In this document: one piece after another, positions 38,311 to 49,620 of the stretch
Layout of the letters: the number at the start of each line of letters is the position of its first letter
Position numbering within the stretch: position 1 is the stretch's first letter
Assembly: GCA_023014365.1 (NCBI GenBank)
Contig: JAEBUN010000015.1
Span: 620,001 to 684,000, forward strand
Direction: 5' to 3'
DNA length: 64,000 nucleotides
DNA from: Lepiota brunneoincarnata
Lineage: Eukaryota; Basidiomycota; Agaricomycetes; Agaricales; Agaricaceae
The notes under the pieces: generated by a model
Databases searched by the model: none
What the model saw: the letters and a program-made list of their open reading frames with translations, nothing else
What the model was told of the DNA's origin: nothing
Translations under genes and position numbers: made by a program

Positions 38311-40594
38311 TTACGGGCCTGCAAAACTCGAAATCAGTACTTGCACCGCAACCAACATCATCTTATAAACCCACGTCAAGGTCAACATCGCCCTCGTCTT
38401 CGTCAACCGATCCTTTCGCTGTTGGAACGTCTCATGCGCGAACTGCGGCTTCCTCCTTGACGGCAATCTTATACCGCGACACAAGCATCGTCAAAACAGC
38501 TATACCCTCCGTTTCAAAGAACCTACTCATTGATGAGTAGCTATCACGTGGGGACCATAAATGGGACGCACTTTCGTCCTAAACAGGCACGAGCACCACT
38601 ACTGAATGGGACAAATGCGTCCCTGTTCCAGTCGGGCTCCAAGAACCTATCAGGCTTGAAGGTATGGGGATCTTGCCAGTACTTGGCTATCGTCACCATG
38701 ACAAAGATCAGTCCCACGAGCGCAGCCAGAGCCAAAGCAACTTACGGTTATAGTGCAATGCGGGTGTATTGATCAGGACACTTGTTCCTGCGGGGATCGG
38801 TACCACGCGCGTCACGCCTTGTGCATTGGTAGTGGTCAAGGTGGTGTCCTCGGCGCTGCGCTTTGGGATGATTGGGACCTGATTGCAAGCGTATCAGTAC
38901 CTTGTCTGTGCGCCCCACTTGACCTGCTCACAGGTGGATACATCCGGAGAGTTTCGTAGAAGACGCTATGAGTGTGATTCAATACCATGTAACGAAAGAT
39001 GTCGAGGGAAAAACGCACGCCATCGATTGGGTCAACAACGGCATTTCTTCATATGTCTATTAAGACCCGGGAATAGGTCAGTATGAATATGTGTTGAATG
39101 GATGCGGAGAGTGCGAACAGGTATACGGCCATCAGGGACGATGGATTTGATATGCTGGTAGAGTTTCTCTTGCTCGTCCGGGTAAAGAGCTAGGAGCGCA
39201 AACGTGAAGCAGAGAGTGTGTGCCGTTGTCTGTGTGAAGGAATGTTGTCGGAAAGTTGATTATAGATGTAAAAGGAACATACTTCATGGCCGGCGAGGAG
39301 GAAGATGAATACGTTGCCTGTACACAGAGTTCCTCATGATGCAATAGTAACAGGGGAATACGAACGCACTGATTAGCTCGTCAGTATCAAGCTTCCCGCC
39401 TTGGTCGAATTCTTCATTGTTGGCTTCCAAAAGACTGCTGAAGAGATCGAATCGCTCGACGTCTGGAGATTTGATCCTTTTGTCAATCATTTCGGCCATG
39501 TATTGCTACCGCATCCGTCAACTTGATCTGTCGGGATACCATGGCAATGGGTGAATCTCACCTTGAGCTCAGTAAAGGCGAGTGCAATCTCCCTCGTCTT
39601 TTCCGAAAGTGACATCACACGATCCGAAAGAAAAAGTCGTATGATGGCGAATGAGGCGACAGAGTGAAGGGCGTTCTTGAATGACATCGCGTGTCCCTTC
39701 CGGGATGACGAGGTCTTCTTGCCAGGTCATCTTCCGACCGAAGCCAGCGACACCGATGACGAACAGAGCAATCTGTAGAAGTCATAAGAACGGTTCCGGG
39801 AGTCGGTAGAAAACCAGAAGGACGCACAGGGAGTGTGATATCAACACAGTGATCAACTGAAATGACCTGCTTGTCGCCCCAGACATTCTGGAAGAGGTCG
39901 TTCATAATAGCAACAGTCTCGTCCCAGACGAGTTTATTGTTCCTCTGACAGATGAGTAAGTTTCAAGTGGAAGGTATGTGGCCGAGGCGGCGTACATCGG
40001 AGAAGGCGGGTGCTGTAATTTTGCGGTATCTTTTCCACTCCTCGCCTTCGGATGCCACAATATTATGACCGTAAAACGATAGTGCATCATATTGGTCGAC
40101 AGGCTTTGGGAAGCGAGCTCGGGATGAGGTTACTTCCTATTAATGAGCGTTAGATGGCATAGACGCGACTAGAGTTATGACGGGGTGTACCTTGATCGCT
40201 GTGGCGTCTGCGAGAGCGATATCTGCTCTTGCGGGGAATGCACTCACTTGGGAGGTGATATCACAACCGGCCCACTCAAAGACTGAAAATAAATAGTGAG
40301 CATGGTTTTACTGGACACCAAGACCCGTGAAATCCTTACTAGAGTATTTGTCTCTAAAAGGATAGTTTTTGCCCGGCAAAATGCCAGGGAGTCTAGGGAG
40401 GAGATTGCCTACTCCGCTATTGGAAGTCATCAGCGTACGGTATCCTGGTACATTGCTACAACGCACAAAAGTCAGTGCCACGGTGCGGATCGAGGGCAAG
40501 AAACGAACCCAACACCCCTTGCAGCCTGCCAAAAATCTACGGTCTTTTTGAGGGCATAAATGATTGCGAGAGTAACAAATGCCTGCTGCAACAT
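38311..40594 (-). CDS. cytochrome P450, tandem copy A (frame-broken)
   Basis: The ATG at 40594 opens an N-terminal helix (MLQQAFVTLAIIYALKKTVD). After the first intron the protein reads NVPGYRTL. Later blocks are WAGCDITSQVSAFPA, the I-helix LLAGHETTAHTL, the K-helix YETLRMYPP, PHTFKPDRFLEPDWNRDAFV and the heme loop PFSSGARACLGRK with the Cys ligand. Compared with copy B there are two single-base insertions: G at 39695-39697 (after VIPEG) and A at 38450-38451 (after KIAVKEE). Both shift frame by +1 while B keeps it. The predicted role is a membrane-bound ER monooxygenase; substrate unknown. The closest remembered relatives are CYP5037/CYP5144-like basidiomycete P450s. Confidence 0.85.
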
Positions 40595-41391
40595 GGCGAG
40601 GGCGGAAAACTGGGAGACGGGCCCCCATGTCAGCGCCGGGCGAAAGCATAAATAAGCAGTGTAGGTTTCCACGACATCTCGAGATCTGATTGACTCCTTG
40701 TTTCGCACTTTGCCAGGAACAATGTACCGGGGCGCCCGCGTAAGCCGAATTACTCGAATGGTCTCGTGACCCAACTCGTACGAGCACAGGTGAGAAACAC
40801 GAATAGGAATGCCGCAAGATAACCAGACCTTCCAGCAGTAGGTCAGGCCCAGCTGGCATTCCAGGGCATGTTCAGAGGCTGGAGTAACTGTTGTGTGTGT
40901 AGTATGTAGAATGACTACTTCTCACCATAAAAAGCCTATAGGTTATTATGTAACGATGATGTCCGTATCATCAAAGGTGAAGTTTCAAGTCCATTTTCCC
41001 TGAAAATTGGGGGATAAGGGGATGACTTGCAAGATTGACTCAACCATGCCTTGGTCTAATTGCAGTCCACCCAGAATATGGGAGAGTTAGTAACCATTAC
41101 AGAGAGTGGTTCTCTTGCTGCATAAGTTTTGGCGGATAATATCTATTATGAATGAGCCGAAAAAGATTACAATTGGGTCGATAAAAATATAATCGGGTCC
41201 TTCTATTGCACTACAGATTTACATGTAAAATTTCCAGTGGCTCGATTAGGACTTGATTTCCGGGATGAAATCCACAGTTGGAACGAGAAAGGGACAAGTT
41301 GACAACTACGACTACATACTTGGCCGCATAAACAAATACTTAGCAGAGTCCGTTTACCCTCCTCGTAAACATCAACGGCACCTGTACGGGC
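40595..41391. other. intergenic between the P450 copies
   Basis: The first ~190 bp repeats the upstream region of copy B, so the duplication includes the promoter. The remainder is AT-rich and unrecognised. Confidence 0.5.
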
Positions 41392-43668
41392 CTACAAACT
41401 CGACTTCAGTATTTGCACCACAACCAACAAGATCTTATAAACCCACGTCAAGGTCAACATCGCCCTCGTCTTCGTCAACCGATCCTTTCGCTGCTGGAAC
41501 GTCTCATGCGCGAACTGCGGCTCCTCCTTGACGGCAATCTTATACCGCGACACAAGCATCGTCAAAACAGCTATACCCTCCGTTTCAAAGAATCTACTCA
41601 TTGATCAGTGGCTATCACGTGGGGGCCATAAATGGGACGCACTTCCGTCCTAAACAGGCACGAGCACCACTGCTGAAAGGGACAAATGCGTCCCTATTCC
41701 AATCGGGCTCTAAGAACCTATCAGGCTTGAAGGAATGCGGATCTTGCCAGTACTTGGCTGTAGTCACCATGACAAAGATCAGCCTGCCGAGCACAGCCGA
41801 AGCCTAAGCAACTTACGGTTGTAGTGCAATGCGGGTGTATTGATGAGGACACTTGCTCCTGCGGGGATTGGTACCACGCGCGTCACGCCTTGTGCATTGG
41901 TAGTGGTCAAGGTGGTGTCCTCGGCGCTGCGCTTTGGGATGATGGGGACCTGATCGCGGGCATATTCAGCGCCACCTTGTCTGTGCGCTCCACTTGGCCT
42001 GCTCACAGGTGGATACATCCGGAGAGTTTCGTAGAAGACGCTATGGGTGTGATTCAATGCTATGTAATGAAGGATGTCGAGGAAAAAACGCACGCCATCG
42101 ATTGGGTCAACAACGGCATTTCTTCATATGTCTATTAAGACCCGGGATAGGTCAGTATGAACACGTATTGAATGAAGCGGAGAGTGCGAACAGGTATACG
42201 GCCATCAGGGACGACGGATTTGATATGCTGGTAGAGTTTCTCTTGCTCGTCGGGGTAGAGAGCTAGGAGCACAAACGTGAAGCAGAGAGTGTGTGCCGTT
42301 GTCTATGTGAAGGAATGCTGTCAGAAAGTTGATGATAGACGTAGAAGGAGCGCACCTCGTGGCCGGCGAGGAGGAAGATAAATACGTTGCCTGTACACCG
42401 AGTCCCTCAATGATGCAATAGTAACGGGGGAATACGAACGCACTGATCAGCTCGTTATTAGTCAAGCTTCCCGCCTTGATCGAATTCTTCATTGTTGGCT
42501 TCCAAAAGACTACTGAAGAGATCGAATCGCTCGACATCAGGAGATTTGATCCTTTTGTCAATCATTTCAGACATGTATTGCTATCCCGTCCGTCAACTTG
42601 ATCTGTCAGAAATCCATGACAACGAATAGGTCTCACTTTGAGCTCAGCAAAGGCGAGTGCAATCTCCCTCGTCTTTTTCGAAAGTGACATCATACGATCC
42701 GAAAGAAGAAGTCGGACGATAGCATGTGCGGCGACGGAGTGAAGGGCATTCTTGAATGACATCGCGTGTCCTTCCGGGATGATGAGGTCTTCTTGCCAGG
42801 TCATCTTCCGACCGAAGCCAGCAACACCGATGACGAACAGAGCGATCTGTGGGGGTAGTCAGAGGAGTACTGAGAGTTGGTAAAAATCCAGAAGGACATA
42901 CGGGGAGGGTGATGTCGACGCAGTGATCGACTGAAATAACTTGCTTGTCGCCCCAGACATTCTGGAAGAGGTCGTTCATAATAGCAACAGTCTCGTCCCA
43001 GACGAGTTTATTGTTCCTCTAACAGGTGAGTGAGTTTCAAGTGGAAGGTGTATGGATGAGGCAGCATACGTCGGAGAAGGCGGGTGCAGTGATTTTGCGG
43101 TATCTTTTCCACTCCTCGCCTTCGGAAGCCACGATATTATGACCGTAAAACGATAGTGCGCCATAACGATCGACAGGCTTTGGGAAGCGAGCTCTGGATG
43201 AGGTCACCTCCTATTGATGAGCGTTAAATAGCATAGGCACAACCGGAATTATGAGAAGGTATACCTTGATCGCTGCGGCGTCTGCGAGAACGATGTTTGC
43301 CGTCGCGGGGAATGCACTCACTTGGGAGGTGATATCACAACCGGCCCACTCAAAGACTGATAATAAATAGTGAGCATGTTTTTGTTAGACACCAAGACCC
43401 GTGCAAATCCACACCAGAGTATTTATCTCTGAAAGGATAGTTTTTGCCCGGCAAAATCCCAGGGAATCTAGGAATGAGGTTGCCCGCCCTAATAGCAGAG
43501 TTGAACAGTGTACGGTATCCTGGTACATTGCTACAATACAAAGGATCAGTTCCACGAGGGAAATTGAGGATAGGAAACGGACCCAACACCCCTTGCCGCC
43601 TGCCAAAAGTCTACTGTCTTTTTGAGGGCATAAATGATTGCGATGGTAATAAGCGCCTGCTGCAACAT
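41392..43668 (-). CDS. cytochrome P450, tandem copy B (one frame break)
   Basis: The ATG at 43668 reads MLQQALITIAIIYALKKTVD. The exon plan is identical to copy A. Readable blocks are GVGNVPGYRTLFNSAIRAGN, VIPEG-type HAMSFKNALHSVAAHAIV, DVERFDLFSSLLEANNEEF, NVFIFLLAGHETTAHTLCF, PIPAGASVLINTPALHYNRK, the heme loop PFSSGARACLGRK, and ending LLVVVQILKSSL. One extra T at 42460 makes TAA after KLD; copy A has no such base (…KLDTDELIS). It shares a 234 bp divergent promoter with the chromodomain/SET gene. Confidence 0.87.
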
Positions 43669-43902
43669 GGCGAGGGCGTAAAACTGGGAGAAGGATCCGC
43701 ATACCGGTGCCAGTCAAAAGCATAAATAAGCTGCGTAAGTTTCCACGACATTTCAAGATCTGATTGACTCCTTGTTCGCACTTTGCCAGGAACAATGTAC
43801 GGGGCGTTCGCGTAAGCCGAATTACCCGAGAGGTCTCGTGACACACTCTCAACATCACCCTTTCAAGTTTTATTCATCCACAACCTCATCAGTACGCCGA
43901 CA
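43669..43902. promoter_or_regulatory. short divergent promoter, P450 B / SUV39-like gene
   Basis: Only 234 bp separate the two start codons. The P450-proximal ~190 bp is homologous to the upstream region of P450 copy A (about 40595-40785). The duplication therefore ended just before the methyltransferase gene. Confidence 0.6.
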
Positions 43903-46181
43903 ATGTCCCGCAGCCCTGGCCCTGGCCCTGCTACAATACACGATTCGTTCTGGAGGAACTCTCCCTCACCTAACCATGAGGAAGAGGAAGAGGAAGGTGA
44001 TGGTGGTCAAGAGTGGAACTATGAAGTGGTCGGAGAAGAGGTTGACGGCGAAAGGGTCAGGTATGTTCGGAAAATCACTGCCTCAGCCACGGACTTTTGA
44101 TTGATCCTCCTATCTAGATACGAGGTAATGTTCTCACCATTTCACCTTGCCTAATTTTGACCCTCGAGTTCAAGATCGACTGGGACAATTGGCGACGCAA
44201 AGATGGTACAACACAAACCTGGGACAATATTCACTCCTCCCACGTCAAGCAATGGAAGACTTTGCAAGCTCGGAGAAGACAATCGGTACTACTGGATTCC
44301 ATTGATATCGAACTCGATCCGTTCTCGGGAACCGATATTCACAACACCGAAACACGCCTTCGTGCACAGGCATTCGAAGAAAAGCTTGACGCACGACAGC
44401 GATATAGTCCCAAGCTCGAGGAGCAAATGACTGCCCTTCTCACGGAGAAGTTGGGACCTGGCTGGGACCTCGAATTCCAAGGATATTCCATCGTCGGCCT
44501 CCCAGATGCCCACAACGCCAGCGCGTGGTCTGCGGTTATCGACCATGCGTCAGCATCAAACCCAACCTCAATCAGCAGCGTGCGGACTCAACCAGGTCAA
44601 TGCCTACACCAGCCTCCTTCAAATTCCTCGTCATGGCGTTCATCATCACGGCCACCACTGCCAGCACAACAAACGTCTCCGAACAACTACCCCCAGAAAC
44701 GCAACCCTAGGAGGCACCAGTAGTGGGCCATCGAGGTACCCATGATTAGACCTCACTCAGCTGCTTCAGTCACGTCATTCGCTACAGGGAAGATGAAGTT
44801 CCGAGATTGCCAAGTATATCGGGTCGGAAAGGCAAATCTCCAAAGACTAGGTAAGTAGGAAGATGGTTCCTAGTTCTGAGCTGGATGCTTGACTTTGCAA
44901 GCAATAGCCTACGCCTGCAAACGTCGATGCAATGGACGAAGATAGCTCAATCAAATGCTGCCGCTCCGATATCATTTATGAACGACGTCGATGACGAGGA
45001 ATTGCCACCGGGAATATCTCAGTTTCAGTATCTTGAGAAGGGGTATATCTAGTTAAGCTCTTTGACTTCTGGCGGCTTTCAGAACGAGCTAACAACGGCC
45101 TAGTGCGGATGGGATTGACCAGCCTAGTGTAGCATTCCAGATCGGATGCGACTTGCAAGCGCTGTGAATTTGCTTCAAAGTGCGATTGCCAGGACATCTC
45201 TGACGTGGTAAATAGCAAAGGCCAGAGAACCTTTGCATACAACAAAGCTGTGAGTCATTCAAGGCCCATATCCCACCGGGATGATATTGACATTTATCAG
45301 GGCTTATTTAGATTCGACGTTCCAAGAGGTGTTGAAGTGATTGAGTGCAACAAAGTAGGCTCAGTCATAAGAGACTCAGCATACATCGTTTTCATCCAAG
45401 AGCCGCACTAGGTTTGTCGCTGTGGCCCGAATTGTCGTAATCGTGTCGCTCAACGCCCGCGAGACGTTCCTCTCGAGATTTTCAAGACTGAAGCAAAAGG
45501 ATGGGGTGTTCGTGCCTCGATTGATATTGTGCGCGGTAAGGTACTGGGAATGTATTCTGGGTGCGCCAACACTTGCTCCCCCTTTGGTCGTTACTAATAT
45601 TTCCCTAGGTGCCTGATGTACGCAAAAAGTGTTGTCCAGAGACGTGATACTGATACAGGGCTGCAGAACGCGCCAAGTAGCCCTGGAAATGGACACGTTG
45701 ACAGGAGGCTACTGCTTTGATCTAGATGGGCAAGAATATTTAGAAGGGAGTGGGGAGGATAGACTGGCGGAGGACGGGAAATTTAGCGTGGATTCAAGAA
45801 CTTGTGGGAATTGGACACGATTCGTCAAGTACGTCTCTATCTATTTTGCGTGATCATCATAATTGACAGTAATGCAGCCACTCGTGTAGCCCAAATATGA
45901 CTATTTACCTTGTGGTATATGATACAATACCCGCCGTACGTATACTCCACTCTTCGGTGGAGCAGTTTTCACATTTTACCATGTCGAGACAGACAAATCG
46001 CCCATATATATTTTTTGTAGCACGTGAATTCATCAAAGCCGGGACAGAACTCACTGTGGACTATGATCCAGCTTCTGCCGACCCTCAGAGCATGGAAAAT
46101 CTGACCGCAGGAGATTCTGGGGGAATGAAGATGTGTTTCTGTGGTAGTGCAAGATGTAGGAACTATGTGCGGATGTGCTGA
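43903..46181 (+). CDS. SUV39/Clr4-like histone H3K9 methyltransferase (chromodomain + SET)
   Basis: ATG at 43903. An acidic N-terminus leads into a chromodomain spread over small exons, including a 7-nt exon (44118-44124): RVRYE then [21 protein letters not shown] Ser/Pro-rich linker and [15 protein letters not shown] precede the Cys-rich pre-SET (IGCD, then [28 protein letters not shown]). SET blocks are [49 protein letters not shown] and [11 protein letters not shown]; post-SET is [13 protein letters not shown]. Two +1 breaks occur, at 45153-45154 and 46001-46004. Between AERAK and ALEMD (about 45675) the frame needs -1 or +2. Such enzymes deposit heterochromatic H3K9 methylation using S-adenosylmethionine. 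Confidence 0.87.
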
Positions 46182-46282
46182 CACTTCACTTGTCAACAGT
46201 GGTATATTAGGAGATGTATATACTCAGAATGGATGGAGCACATTATACATCAATGGAGATGACCAGATCAGAATCCAGAAGC

Positions 46283-47286
46283 TCAGTCAACCTTATTACT
46301 CGCGCGGACCTTGCGAGAAGCTGACACCTTTGGAGCAACACTCAAAGCCTTCACAATGTCCTTGCCCAAAGCCCAGACAATCATACTCGGAACAATGATC
46401 CACAACCTTTGCACAGTGAGTTCATTCATTGAGCACAAACGAGGGGACATCAGCTCACCCATTAGGCAAAATCCAGTACAGCACCAAATCTCCAAGTTTA
46501 TTGTGTCCTACAGCACAGAAGTTGCAATAATATTCTTGGGCCCAGTAGAGAACGGTTTTAGCGAGGGTCATGAGGGCAGAGCCAAACCCAATCACAGGGG
46601 CGCCAGGCCACTCTGCGACATGGGCGAGGTAGACGTAGGCCAGATTGAGGACCGTCTCGATTACGTTCAGGAACGCTGTGTAAAACAGAAGGGAAAAAAA
46701 AAATCACGCATCAAGGGGGGGACTTGACGGGCCCCGGAGAAAGGGGTGGCTGCGGATATACATACACTGAGCGTTAGTGAACCCGTTGCCTTCCTGTAGC
46801 GCTGCCACGCCATAGACCTAGATAACCGTTTTGCGTTAGTGGGGTTTGGGTATTTGGCGTGATTAGGAGTTGCTGCGCACCAGGTCCACCTATAGGCAAG
46901 TGTTATGGAGAAGGCGGTGAGATTTGACAGGAAGGGACGGCCGGGGTGGGGATTTACGTACCTCTTGGTAAATCGCATAGGGACTCCAGAGCCAGTGCAG
47001 GTCACCGCCCTATTCAATGATTTCAGGTGCGTTAGACGCTCTCCGGTCAGCTGTCTCTTCTTTGGGCTGTTGTGGAAATGAATTGGGGCTGACCTTCATT
47101 GACCTAGGACTGGAGCGCATGCAGAAAAAAACAAAGAAGGAAGTAAGCCGTTGATGTCGTGAAAACACCATGTGTCGTAGGGGTGAAGGGGACGTACCGC
47201 ATAAAGCAGTAGCCTGCATCCCAGGCAATGATAGGGGCTGTAATTGTAAACCAGGCTGTTATCCACCAGTACGTCTTGACTGCCAT
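46283..47286 (-). CDS. fungal multi-span membrane protein, EBP/EXPERA-like topology
   Basis: ATG at 47286-47284. About seven small exons, one only 9 nt (46889-46881), splice in frame to MAVKTYWWITAWFTITAPII then AWDAGYCFMRPRSMKGGDLH. WLWSPYAIYQEVDLVYGVAA and LQEGNGFTNAQSFLNVIETV follow. Further helices are VIGFGSALMTLAKTVLYW and LWIIVPSMIVWALGK, and the C-terminus is Lys/Arg-rich. The WDxGYxFxRPxSMxGGxLHW block recurs in fungal proteins with four to five helices, which I recall as unnamed. Resemblance to sterol-isomerase-like EXPERA proteins is topological only. Intact frame. Confidence 0.75.
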
Positions 47287-49016
47287 ATTATCGAAAATCG
47301 AACGGTGGGGAGGGTTGTGGGAAGGAAAGCTGGTTGTCCTTCGTCCCAGCTGCTGGCGATCCCACGAAGAGGTATTTTTAGGAGACTGCTCATCTGGGGA
47401 TGGGTCACGGGTCACGACTATGAGCAAAGCAAAGAGCCCGACACGCTGTACTTTGTGGGCTTAGCGAAGCTACCTACTCGACTATTCGGTTGTCATTGCT
47501 CGCAGAGCAGAGCAGACTTGACATTCTCGCGGGCCAGCCGTTGGGTCCCTCCCCAGGGGCGACACGATGGAACTGCCAATGGAGTAAAGACCATTTCCGT
47601 GCGTAACTTCCGATTGGTTGCAATTTCCAGGTCCTCGTGCTATGTCATGAGTGCTCACGTATTTTGTCTTGAGGCCCAAATGTCTCCGCCGTGCCTGAAC
47701 AGTCTACTGCGACAAAACATTCTCAACTCGAAAATTCATTTCGCCCTTTTTCCGGCGATACGTACTCCGGTATAGTGTGATTTGGGTGAAACAATAATCA
47801 AACATGGAGGGATTGAACCGGTCAGGAGCGGATTTGACATTGGCCGCAGACAGCCTTGTCTGGTTCATGGTTCCCCTGGTGTGCGCTGATTGGTCGATAA
47901 TCAGCCGCACTGTCATGCTTCTCGATGCTCTACGGACACCGTGAGTTTCAACGGATAGGTTCGCACGGCCATTCCCAGAACAGCCATTGGACAGAATATT
48001 TATTGCTTTTTCCGACGATCGGAAAACCAGTGCCACCGGAATTATGGCTCTACACATGCGTGCTCGTCTTTAACGCGCGATAATGCGGAAGTGTGGGTTT
48101 CATTTTCCTCTTTGTGCTAGGACTGCTGGAAAAATGGGAACGATCGCCAAGTATGGAGGTACTTGATTCTGCTGGTTTTATTGTCAGGTTGCAAAAAGAG
48201 AATCGAGCAGCATCCACAATGGCGTCACGCTCCCCATCCATATGATTACCGGCCCAATCCGCCACGAAGCCAAGGATACTCCCCCCATATCAGGAGGGAG
48301 TACCTTCTCAGTTGTTCTGCTCATTTTGGACCTTGGTTCCTGCGCCCGAAAATCGACAAATCGTCAACGTGGCTGATGGTCCGGGATGTGTTTAAACTTG
48401 CACTCCGTAATTATGTCTCGGGATCTACCTGATGGATAGCGACAGTGAAAGGTTGGTGGCGCCAGCGCCCCAATCCTCGCATTTTCAGCACTAGAGTGAA
48501 GTTCTCCTGTCATCCCCAGAGTTTTTCTGCCCGTCACTGCAGCCTGCGATGCGTCGGTGGGTTACCGGCCCCTTCCCTCTTACGTCCGTCAACGGGTCCT
48601 CCATTGGCGGGCAACGGCGGCGATGGCCAAACAAAGTTGAAAGTTCATACAAAGGATCTTCCTCTTTATGGGCGGTGCGCGTTACCCTTGGCAGGGGTTC
48701 CTTTTTCGTCCTAGGCGGCCCTGGCCACAACCCGCTTTCAAGCGAGCACGTACAAGGGTTCATGTCCTCCACTCCCTTGGCAAGGCGGCAACCCCCTCCT
48801 CCCCTCCACCGATATTCGGCCTGATGAAACTCATGATGGAACAGCTGTTATCCGTGCACAGGAGCGGCGTCAATCGGTGAAGTCGTGTACCTTATGCGTA
48901 ACAGCATGCGTAACGTCAGGCACCGGCAAGGCACCTTTTAGAACCGGAAATTTATCCAGGGTTACGTGCGCATGGTGAATAGAATCATGCCCGACTCGGT
49001 AGAGGCCAGTCAAAAA
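47287..49016. other. 1.7 kb intergenic, nothing recognised
   Basis: No supported gene. Short overlapping frames on both strands around 48445-48824 show no domain. The right end is the promoter of the repeat-peptide precursor. Confidence 0.4.
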
Positions 49017-49023
49017 TATAAAA
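49017..49023 (+). promoter_or_regulatory. TATA box of the repeat-peptide precursor
   Basis: TATAAAA about 86 bp upstream of the start codon at 49109, a standard distance for strongly expressed fungal genes for small secreted proteins. Confidence 0.6.
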
Positions 49024-49108
49024 GGCCCTGTGGCAGTGGGTTATAATACGGAAAATCCCTACTTCTTCCCCTCCCCTTCGTACTATTTTATCTGCTCTAG
49101 TATTCACG

Positions 49109-49620
49109 ATGCGAGTTCAACTCCTCTTCATTGCATCTGTTCTTGGCGCTGCTCTGGCTGCTCCTGTCCCTGTACGTCCCCTTCTCCATTCTTCATGCTC
49201 TCGTTCACCGCTGACGGTTTCCCGACCTGTGCATATAGGTGGACGCTGAAGCTGCAGCTGCCGTTGCTGTAGGTGTTTCCTTTGAACTATCCATACACCA
49301 GCCTTTGACTGAGTTGGTGACCTTTGCAGAGAGCACCGAGCATCGCCGATTGGAGGAGAGAAGCTGACCCCCAAATTCGTAACCAAGGCTGGAGGCGCGA
49401 GCCCGAACCTCAAATTCGCAACCAGGGTTGGAAACGTGAAGCTGAACCTCAGATTCGCAACCAAGGCTGGAGACGCGAACCTGAGCCCCAAATCCGTAAC
49501 CATGGCTGGAAACGCGAGGCTTTACCCCAAATTCGCAACCATGGCTGGAAACGCGAAGCGGATCCCCAAATCCGCAATCAAGGTTGGAAAAGGGAGGCAG
49601 AGCCTGAACTGCAGGTGTGA
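49109..49620 (+). CDS. Kex2-type repeat peptide precursor, alpha-factor-like architecture
   Basis: Exons 49109-49171, 49239-49268 and 49330-49620 encode about 127 residues. Signal peptide MRVQLLFIASVLGAALA, then a short acidic/Ala pro-region (APVPVDAEAAAAVA) and PSIADW. Then six repeats with an exact 39-bp period: QIRNQGW three times, QIRNHGW twice, QIRNQGW once. Each ends at a dibasic RR or KR (Kex2 site). Each is preceded by X-Ala/X-Pro dipeptides (EADP, EPEP, EAEP, EPEP, EALP, EADP), as expected for Ste13-type trimming. The tail is EAEPELQV. Predicted products are secreted heptapeptides beginning with Gln, which could cyclise to pyroglutamate. No CaaX box and no Cys. The function is not known. 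The alternative is a dikaritin-like RiPP core, but no UstYa-type oxidase is in the window. Confidence 0.88.
49351..49593 (+). repeat. 39-bp tandem repeat in the peptide precursor
   Basis: Trp codons of successive units fall at 49351, 49390, 49429, 49468, 49507, 49546 and 49585, exactly 39 bp apart. Units differ at many third positions but keep the QIRN(Q/H)GW core and processing sites. That is consistent with selection on the peptide rather than very recent duplication. Confidence 0.92.

Noticed and set aside
40440..40560. Apparent +1 frame break after QAARGVG in both P450 copies
   Set aside because: A normal intron (donor after GTT-GG, acceptor before C-AAT-GTA) joins …GVG to NVPGYRTL in frame in both copies.
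45606..45665. Apparent +1 shift in the SET gene after GCLM
   Set aside because: A 43-bp intron starting GTACGC joins LM to AAERAK; only the later break near 45675 remains unexplained.
46800..46900. Apparent -1 shift in the multi-span membrane protein after VDL
   Set aside because: Resolved by a 9-nt exon between two introns.
47800..47830. Possible tRNA T-arm (GGTTCAATCCC on the minus strand)
   Set aside because: No matching acceptor stem, D-arm or anticodon arm at the correct spacing.
48445..48824. Overlapping open frames on both strands as a gene
   Set aside because: No domain, no splice pattern, and similar open length in several frames, typical of GC-rich noncoding sequence.
49351..49593. 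The tandem repeat as a simple minisatellite or structural (collagen-like) repeat
   Set aside because: Units preserve dibasic and dipeptidyl-peptidase sites plus the core peptide while third positions vary, and a signal peptide precedes them.
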